Of a stretch of DNA of 64,000 bases, positions 57,391 to 64,000 are shown piece by piece. The DNA is from Schistocephalus solidus (lineage: Eukaryota; Platyhelminthes; Cestoda; Diphyllobothriidea; Diphyllobothriidae). The notes under the pieces were generated by a model. The model was not told the DNA's origin. It did no database searches and was given only the letters and a program-made list of their open reading frames with translations. A program made the translations under genes and the position numbers. Positions within the stretch are counted from its first letter, which is position 1, and the number at the start of each line of letters is the position of its first letter. Location of the stretch: the NCBI GenBank assembly GCA_017591395.1, contig WEDG01002551.1, positions 62,001 through 126,000 of the forward strand, read 5' to 3'.

Positions 57391-58110
57391 TTCACCCTCT
57401 TATCTCTTCCCACCCAACTCACCTCCTCGCTGTTTCTCTTGCCTCTCCACTAACCCTTCACTCTTCCCCTACGGTTGAAAAAGTCCTAAGGCAACAGCGA
57501 CATGCAATCCCGCAGGAAGCCCAGGCGAATCGTTCGTTTTCTTATTAACCAGAATCGTGACCCATAGTGCAGTTCGGTAGCCGCCTGAGATGACTAAACA
57601 ACCCTATTAAGGGACAGCAATGTGTATCCCTCAGGGGGAGGGGGCTATAAAAGGTGCCCTAAACAAATGCTAGGTCCCACGACAGCTGCAGCGGACCGTG
57701 GCTCGTAGACTAAAATTGCATGCAGTCGAAAAACTCTAAACAATATCAACAACAACTCCTCTCCCAAACCCCTCCACCGTACCCTCCGGGGTACCCTGCG
57801 GGCTATTCTAGTGAGCCAGCTCACACTCGCAGCCTGGAATGTTCGAGCCCTCTTAAACAATCCGAGGAGTGACTGGCCGGAACAGAGGACAGCGCTAGTC
57901 GCTCGGGAACTGGCGCGCTCCAAGGTGGACATTGCTGCTCTCAATGAGACCCGATTCTCTGAACATGGTCAGCTGAAAGTAGGTGCCGGCTACACCTTGT
58001 GGAGCGATCGCCCAAAGTTAGAGTGACGCGACGCTGGCTTCGCCTTTGCCACCCGGAATGACATCTTGGGACGACTGCCCTGTCTGCCGCAGGGTGTGGC
58101 AATACAAACC
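57391..58110 (+). mobile_element. RTE-like element, 5'UTR and start of endonuclease only
   Basis: The 5'UTR (57391-57810) aligns with the reverse complement of 56700-56270 (GTCCTA.GG, AGTTCGG, AGGGACAGCA, CAAATGCT.GGTC.CAC). The endonuclease start follows at 57811-58110: LTLAAWNVRALLNNPRSD, LVARELARSKVDIAALNETR, FSEHGQLKVGAGYTLWSDRP, then after a stop at 58024 RDAGFAFATRNDILGRLPCL. Similarity ends near 58110. Confidence 0.85.
57646..57653 (+). promoter_or_regulatory. TATA-like box in the RTE 5'UTR
   Basis: TATAAAAG follows a G-rich run and lies about 165 bases before the endonuclease start. The corresponding part of the minus-strand copy (about 56425) lacks it, so its use as a promoter is uncertain. 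Confidence 0.3.
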
Positions 58111-58375
58111 TAAGCTATATCTTCCCAAAGACAGCGCAAGTGAGAAAACAATTCGCAAACAAGTCTTCTTAATATTTTGTGGAAAAAGCATTTCGGAAAA
58201 GTAGAAAAGTTGTGTATCATTGCCAAATATTAGAACGTAACTTCATAATGTCCCTTAATTTACAGTGCAGTCTTTCGGTGTTAAAAAGCTAGTAATCTGC
58301 CATGTGAAGCGTGATTAGTGTCCTTTCAGAGCTCCCGCAATTATTGGCAAAAAAGTCTCAAATAATAGAGGATTT

Positions 58376-58688
58376 TGACAGATTTAATAATTAATTCGAC
58401 CCAGCTGTGGAACACTCGGCTATCTCGGTAGGATTCGAACTAACGACAGCAAGGGCAAGGTTTTAGTACAGTCAATGTTCTAGCCACACGAACTACGAGA
58501 CCCAACCGAGAGGCGGGAGTTTAATCACACTTGTTACCCGCTCAGCCTACTGCAACGTATGAAATCCAGTCATGCTGATAAAGTAAGCTGACTACACAAG
58601 TATGATTTCCTAAGCAATCAATCTAGAATCCACCAGATGACCACTAGGCGCAATCAATTCAGAAAAGGTTGTGACAGATTTAATAATT
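58376..58688 (-). mobile_element. 279-bp tRNA-containing insertion (SINE-like) with 17-bp target duplication
   Basis: TGACAGATTTAATAATT is present at 58376-58392 and 58672-58688. Inside, the minus strand of about 58505-58420 reads GTCTCGTAGTTCGTGTGGCT, an anticodon-like CTGTACT, and B box AGTTCGAATCCTACCGAGA. The TCTCG/CGAGA ends can pair as an acceptor stem. About 165 bases precede the tRNA part, unlike a classic SINE with a tRNA head at its very start. Confidence 0.7.
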
Positions 58689-60169
58689 GTATTGCAAAAA
58701 ATTCGGCGGCCTCAAGATGCTCTCTAATATAAGGTATAAATCCCACGACGTAATTTTTTGTAAAAACTATCATATGCAATTAGGTGAAATAAGATGTAAA
58801 ATGAAAAATATGTTAGCAGTCCATTTTTCCCTAGTAAAAACGACTGATTGTAGAAGAAATATGGATATCTAATAAATTTAAAGTGCTCACAGGAAATGGA
58901 TTGTAGTTTCGCTGATTTTAACGCTTTGACAATGGAGAGCTGGTCAAGCTCTCCGAAACGTCAGCGAAAATACAAACTAGTTTTAGTGAGAACTTTAAAT
59001 TCATCTGAATTTCATCCCGGAACTCTTACCTTTGCGAATCTGAGAAATATGGATATGTTAAAAAGTATAGATGAAACAGATGTTATGTTTCAAGGTTTTA
59101 AGTAACACAACCCTGCGAGAACAAGCACTGTTGTTTAAAAGAGAATTGAAGGATTTCGGTGATTCGAATAATTTTGGTGTATCTGCATGTCCACTGGTAC
59201 CGCACGATTTTTTTTGGGTATTATCTCGGAACTAAAAGAACACAAACTTATTTCCTGCGCCCTAGCAAGACGAAAACGCCATCGGTTGCTTAGCAAAATG
59301 TTGCTACACCAAACTACGAAAATGTTTAAAATTCCATAGGTGAAACAATTAAATAAAAAAAACTCACGATTAATTTTCGGATGTGTGTTGGAATTTGCTG
59401 ATTAACACGAAATATCTTGTCCCGCCGAAGGCGCTTTGCATCACCGTTCAAAAAACGGACCTGCAAATTAAAAATAATATTCTATAGCTCTAGCCGTGCA
59501 AACAATTGAACTACCCGTAATCCCTGATTATCAAGCCTGCGGAACTAGTATGGATACCCCGGATCATCGTTGGGACCAACTACAGCAAGAAAGCATGACG
59601 GCAATCAGATGATTATTATTTCATAGAGAGAACCTTAGAGTGAAGACGAATCGGAACATAGGAAACCGAGACTGCCGAGCCTTTTGACTCGCGGCGTAGG
59701 CGCTAGTCTTCGGAGCTAAAATAACAGTATCTCCAAACTGCACAGTTGTCAATATGCGTCTCTCGAGTGGTTGGGATTATATATCTCTCAAAGTGTTCTA
59801 AACTTCAAGTTACCGATCGGAACAAGTTGGTGGTGCATAATTAATAAATTTCTAGCCTTCGGCACAACCGCGTAGACAAAATGAAGGCTTCCCTTTGAAG
59901 CCGCAATTGTGAAAATCGAACGCCAGACGCAGAATCGCATGGTTGGCGGAGTATGTTTTTCGCTCGTATATGGCCTACTTTACATAGTTGTCCAAATCAA
60001 ACAGGGGGAACAGTCAGTGGTCGATCTTATAAAATGTTAACCGAAATGCTGAAATGAGGTCGTAATAAAGACCGTTTTTCAGCAGGATAGTTCGAACACG
60101 ACAAGATGCTGGCTTTGGAACGAACTTCTCTTCGGCCACTTTCAAAAACCATACTCGGCAAACGAAAAT
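58689..60169. other. AT-rich intergenic DNA
   Basis: No gene recognised. Short open stretches at 58687-58872 and 58896-59105 lack any family signal. Confidence 0.45.
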
Positions 60170-60770
60170 ACCCACCTAAAATGTATGCATTTTTTAAATT
60201 CATCTGATATCCATTACAGGTTACAGTTTAGACTCAAAGAAAGGGCAGTACTCCTATTTTTAAAAAAGTTTTAAATTAAGCGAAATTAAGTAAAAGGTCC
60301 ACTCGAATAGCACCGCATCTGTCCTTTTATGAATGCTTCTCACTAAGTAAAAACAGCCCAGATTCATTGCAAAATTTTGGGAGCACTATACGGTGTCCTA
60401 TTAATGCCGTAGACGACTGTGATTTTCATGACATGCAAAGTATACAGGTAATAGACAGAAAACTTCAGAGGCAAATATAACGGCAGATCGGGCATTGGAA
60501 AACTTTTTTGAGTATTAAATTTGAAGATGTTATTTTCTTCCAAATTTGTACAAAGACGAAATGTTGGTCTGCTTTTGTGATATTTGAATTTATTACGGCA
60601 ACAAAAATCAACATAAATAAGGCGTACTAATTAAGTAGTCCTTGTTTATCATGAGTGGATTCTGCAGGTGAATGAAGACGTGCATTCAAAAGCAAGCACG
60701 GTTGCGGTGTGTCTGAAAGACCACGGGGTACTGCCACACAATCATCAATAATACCACACCATTTAAATAA
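60170..60770. repeat. Long-inverted-arm element, copy 3 (left arm lost)
   Basis: Right palindrome CTAATTAAGTAG at 60627-60638, preceded by AAAAATCAACA as in copy 2 and followed by GAAGACGTGCATTCAAAAGC, the arm motif of the other copies. The interior GAGCACTATACGGTGTCCTA matches copy 4 (AAGCACTATATGGCATTTTA). The left palindrome was not found. Confidence 0.55.
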
Positions 60771-61064
60771 TCCATCCTAATCGAAAACGCATTACAGAAT
60801 TTCTGTTAAAATTTTATTAGATTGGCCACCGACTGTAAATATGGTGAATATCTAGTACATCTGCTACCATATAAAAAGACGAATCATAAAGGAATTTGAC
60901 GATTATCGCTCCATTCTGCACCGGATAGATCAGGTATAATCGCAGCCGTAAAAATTACAATTACTCCACAGGGTGATTGAGAAGACCAACCGCCAAATAT
61001 CATTGTGGACATAAGTCGGTGCTACCGTCTCCCCCAACAGGTCAAATATTTGGGGTATGTAACT
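60771..61064. other. Unassigned spacer
   Basis: No gene or repeat recognised. Confidence 0.4.
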
Positions 61065-61586
61065 GCAGAAGGCACTCTCCCATGATTCCCATTCGGAGGT
61101 CCCCGAGGTCTTCTCTGCTTAACTATCGGCACACCCTGGTAACACCGTGAGCGTTCGCATCAGCCTAACCTGGCGGCCATAGTCCATACGGTTTAATAAC
61201 GTGTTCCCTTGGTTTGAAAAGCAACGGACGAGGCGGATGATCGAGGCGGATATTTCTGCCTTGAAATCACTCGGCAGACTCTGCAACCAGCAAGGGAGTG
61301 TCTGGCTGCATCTTTTGTACTTTGGTGATGATCCAGGTGACCTCTGCGATGCCCCCGTTGGACACCCCCCTCTCCCCAAAGGCGACAGTTTTTTTCTCCT
61401 AAATATCACTGGGAGTTTTTTTTTACTGTCTGCCCTTTTTCAACTATGTTCCACTCAGTTGACTCATATCAATTGGCCTCGTCAACATCTCCAGATGCTA
61501 TTTTTTAATACCTCAACTCGCATGTACAAATAGGGAATTCAAAGGTAATTCACCTGTATCTCACTCAAATATACTGATACCTCCCA
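61065..61586 (+). repeat. Family B 3'UTR fragment (5'-truncated copy)
   Basis: Matches B3 37085-37595: GCACTCTCCCAT, CCCCGAGGTCTTC, CGACAGTTTTTTTCTCCTAA, ATATACTGATA. No coding part remains. Confidence 0.82.
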
Positions 61587-61689
61587 CCTATAAAGATGGT
61601 TTCCCCGTAAAAAGCGACTATTTCAGCTCCTGCTCGTCCTTGCCATTCCATAACCAAGTACAAGAAACTGACCGAAATAAATGACTACA

Positions 61690-62309
61690 ATCTATTTTAA
61701 GAGCTACAAGGTGACCCGCTACAAACATTCTGTATCATATGCGGTCAGGGCTGCTGCCTCGTACCTGGAGACTTCTTCCAGTTAGCAACAACCACGAACT
61801 TGAGATGTCATCCACTCAAACTACGTGTGACTAGGGTCAGACTGGATACACCAAAGTTCTTCTTCTCCAAGAGAGTGGTCGACGCTTGGAATGCTCTGCC
61901 TCTGGATGTTGTTATGGTTACTTACGTTGAGCTTTTTATAAAAAACCTGGACCAGTATAGCAGTGCCCACTATAATATCCCTAGATATTCTTAGTCACGT
62001 CCCAGTTGAATCACTTTCTATATTTCAGTACTATTTTCATAGCATTTTTTATTATCTCAAACTTATCGCATATGCCTCACTCAAGAGAATCTCGGCTACA
62101 ATAGCATGTCCTCATCCTACTCGTAATATGTGAGTACACATTTATGTTTACTCTCTTCGATTAGCCACAACTGCTTATTTTCCGCACGCTACTATGTAAA
62201 CAAACTTTTTTACATTTTCATGATGTATCGGAGCCTTTTTAGCCACACTGTAACCAATAGGGAGTTAAAGGGAGTTTGCCTATCTTTTCCTTAATAAACT
62301 GAACTGAGT
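61690..62309 (+). pseudogene. Family A-like RT C-terminus and 3'UTR (5'-truncated copy)
   Basis: 61740-61995 encodes the RT C-terminal end (DFFQLATTTNLRCHPLKLRV, LDTPKFFFSKRVVDAWNALP), matching 3870-4100. The 3'UTR ends with ACCAATAGGGAGTTAAAGGG and CTTAATAAACTGAACTGA. Nearly the same 3' end as 4300-4367. Confidence 0.82.
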
Positions 62310-62329
62310 CGTGTGGGGATCTGTTGCCT

Positions 62330-63230
62330 AGATTACGGCAAGAGACCGAAATTCTGAATTGCGGTTTCGATTGGGAAGGATTACTTTATCGGGGTTGTAA
62401 TATTGATTATCTTGCGACATAATCTCAAGATATTTCAGATAAGTGCACAGCTTTTAGCCACCTGCCAGATCACAATCGGTAAAACTGACTACTTAAGTAG
62501 TATACATTAGTGCCCTTGATTTTCTGTGCCCCTGCAAATTCAAATAAACCTTGTATACAATGTAAGTAAAAATATTCTTTCTTGTAGACATTTTGTGGAA
62601 ATACACTTTTTCAAGATTAATAATAGAAAGAAGGGTTTACTTCGGTTTTAAAAAGGCTTCTAATTATGAGCTGTTTAATATCGTGAAATGTCTATTCAAA
62701 TAGTACTCATGAAATATACAACAAATTTCACATTCCTTACAGATTTTTACAAGCACTATATGGCATTTTACTAATGTCATAAGAGAATTCATGATTTTTT
62801 CCAAGGAAAGCATACATCTTCTGGACTGAAAACCTTAAATGTCATTGCGAAAGCAGACAGGACTTAAAAGTATTCGGGAATCGGAAAAAAATCGCAACAA
62901 TTTAATATATTCTTCCGGTGAGCATAAAACGTGATTTGCTACCAGATGAATACATGGAATGTTTTAGCTTAGGCTTTTTCATACAGAATATTTGAATTGA
63001 TAAAGACGACGTAAAGCAATCGATAACATATATGAAATAAGTGGAAGTATTTTACGAATTTGATTTTCTCAGACAGCTGAAAAAACGTGCAGTTGAAAGT
63101 CGGCATCCTATTGCATCTGCAATATCATGGCGTTTTGTTGCAAGATGATCGATATTACAATTCCGCTTAATTAATCTTTCCTAATTGAAAGAACCTTTCG
63201 AAAGTTCGGTTGACATTTCATAAGATCAGT
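62330..63230. repeat. Long-inverted-arm element, copy 4 (best arms)
   Basis: The left arm 62345-62560 and right arm 63000-63225 are inverted copies. For example CGGGGTTGTAATATTGATTA and TCTTGCGACATAATCTCAAG on the left match GATCGATATTACAATTCCGC and CAATATCATGGCG.. on the right in reverse complement. Left palindrome CTACTTAAGTAG at 62489-62500. The right one is degenerate near 63032-63044. The interior is AT-rich and non-coding. Confidence 0.65.
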
Positions 63231-64000
63231 CACTCACTGTGCGTCATTTATCTCATGATGGCATTTGACCGGTAGCTTGCGGCGCGTTAAATTTTTGTTT
63301 TAACGGTTCAATACACGAGAACGCATTCAAAAAAACAATTGCAAGTTCAAATGTCAAGGTTAAAACTCGCCTTCCACTTTTCCAATGTACAGCCTTGAAA
63401 GATAGCCGAGTACTCACAACCATCTTCCCATTTTACCTTGACCGAAGTGCCGACTTTCGGGGGGCCGTTCTTGCTCCAGTCGTGGTCCTACGCAAAACAC
63501 ACACAAAGAGGGAGAGATAGGAAGTATGCCATGAAGCCCACTGCTTACCGTTGGTCGAGGTAGATTAAGTTTTACAAATAAATCTTTTAAAAGTAATCAA
63601 ACTGGCAACCCTCGGGGTCCCCTCCCAGACTCTACTAGTGAAAAGGTCAACCAGTAAACAGAAACCGGGATGAGCACCTTTGAGTCACTGATAGGCGCCA
63701 ACAGCCAATAATACCCCAGCCCTGGATCGTGCAGTATCTTATCCCAGAACACTTACCTTCGCAAGCCTGAACTAGTAGATCGTTTTAAGAGAACAAACAG
63801 CAAAGACCAAAACCGACGAAGTATGGGTCTAGGCTATAAATAATTAGATCTGGAAAAACAAATGAGTAAACAAAGGAATGTGTTCAACAATCACCATCAG
63901 AAGATAGTTTAGTGAAGATGCCGTTAAGCCCATAGTAACAGAAGCTAGTACCAATAAGGGGGGGGGACTGGATATGATTCCATGGGCCGTTTTTTTAACA
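63231..64000. other. Terminal intergenic DNA
   Basis: No gene recognised. A patch at 63390-63560 has mixed composition and may be an unknown repeat. A run of nine G lies at 63958-63966. Confidence 0.4.

Noticed and set aside
58420..58505. Functional tRNA gene on the minus strand
   Set aside because: It has a good B box and partial acceptor stem, but it lies inside an insertion bounded by target duplications, so a SINE-like origin is preferred.

Overview
The window reads as nuclear DNA of a flatworm, most likely a tapeworm of the Diphyllobothriidea type (Spirometra, Dibothriocephalus or Schistocephalus relatives). The placement is an inference from the style of the retrotransposons: several CR1-like families, an RTE-like family with C-terminal C2H2 fingers, and tRNA-derived SINEs. 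No bacterial or viral gene organisation is present. The only host gene recognised is an ortholog of TMEM161, split into four exons between 39156 and 46263 on the + strand.

Bases 1-38735 are a nested graveyard of CR1-like non-LTR retrotransposons, given provisional family letters here. They are: A (1-4367, +), H (about 6950-7960, +), B1 (9755-13476, +), Fp (about 13500-14380, -), B2 (14381-19612, -, the only near full-length copy), I (about 20160-22687, +), E (about 22865-24540, +), F1 (24830-26030, +), F2 (26440-28995, +), G (29592-31985, -), C (31985-34026, +), B3 (34027-37601, +) and D (37602-38735, +). The general plan is 5'UTR, ORF1 (coiled coil, then a conserved domain ending in RPLKVIL-type sequence), APE endonuclease, reverse transcriptase and a 3' end with a short tandem tail. 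Every copy carries stops, frameshifts or truncations, so all are fossils.

Bases 38736-46263 hold TMEM161. Its introns follow GT-AG, the codon phases join exactly, and the joined reading frame is 579 residues. Intron 3 contains a decayed RTE-like element in the sense orientation.

Bases 46264-64000 are a second repeat landscape: two copies of a tRNA-Arg-like SINE, one of them split by an 80-bp insertion with a 13-bp target duplication; another tRNA-containing insertion with a 17-bp target duplication; two RTE-like elements arranged head to head; and four copies of an AT-rich element with long inverted arms that carry the palindrome CTACTTAAGTAG. Two truncated CR1 3' ends follow at 61065-62309.

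The most unusual signals are: (1) the start of family B ORF1 is encoded by the antisense strand of a tRNA-like sequence, and antisense tRNA-like modules recur near the 5' part of other CR1-like families here; (2) the long-inverted-arm element with its palindromes, one copy of which lies between the diverging RTE 5' ends; (3) a shared 3'-terminal GC hairpin in elements I and G. All alignments were made by eye, so element boundaries are usually good to about 10-50 bases.
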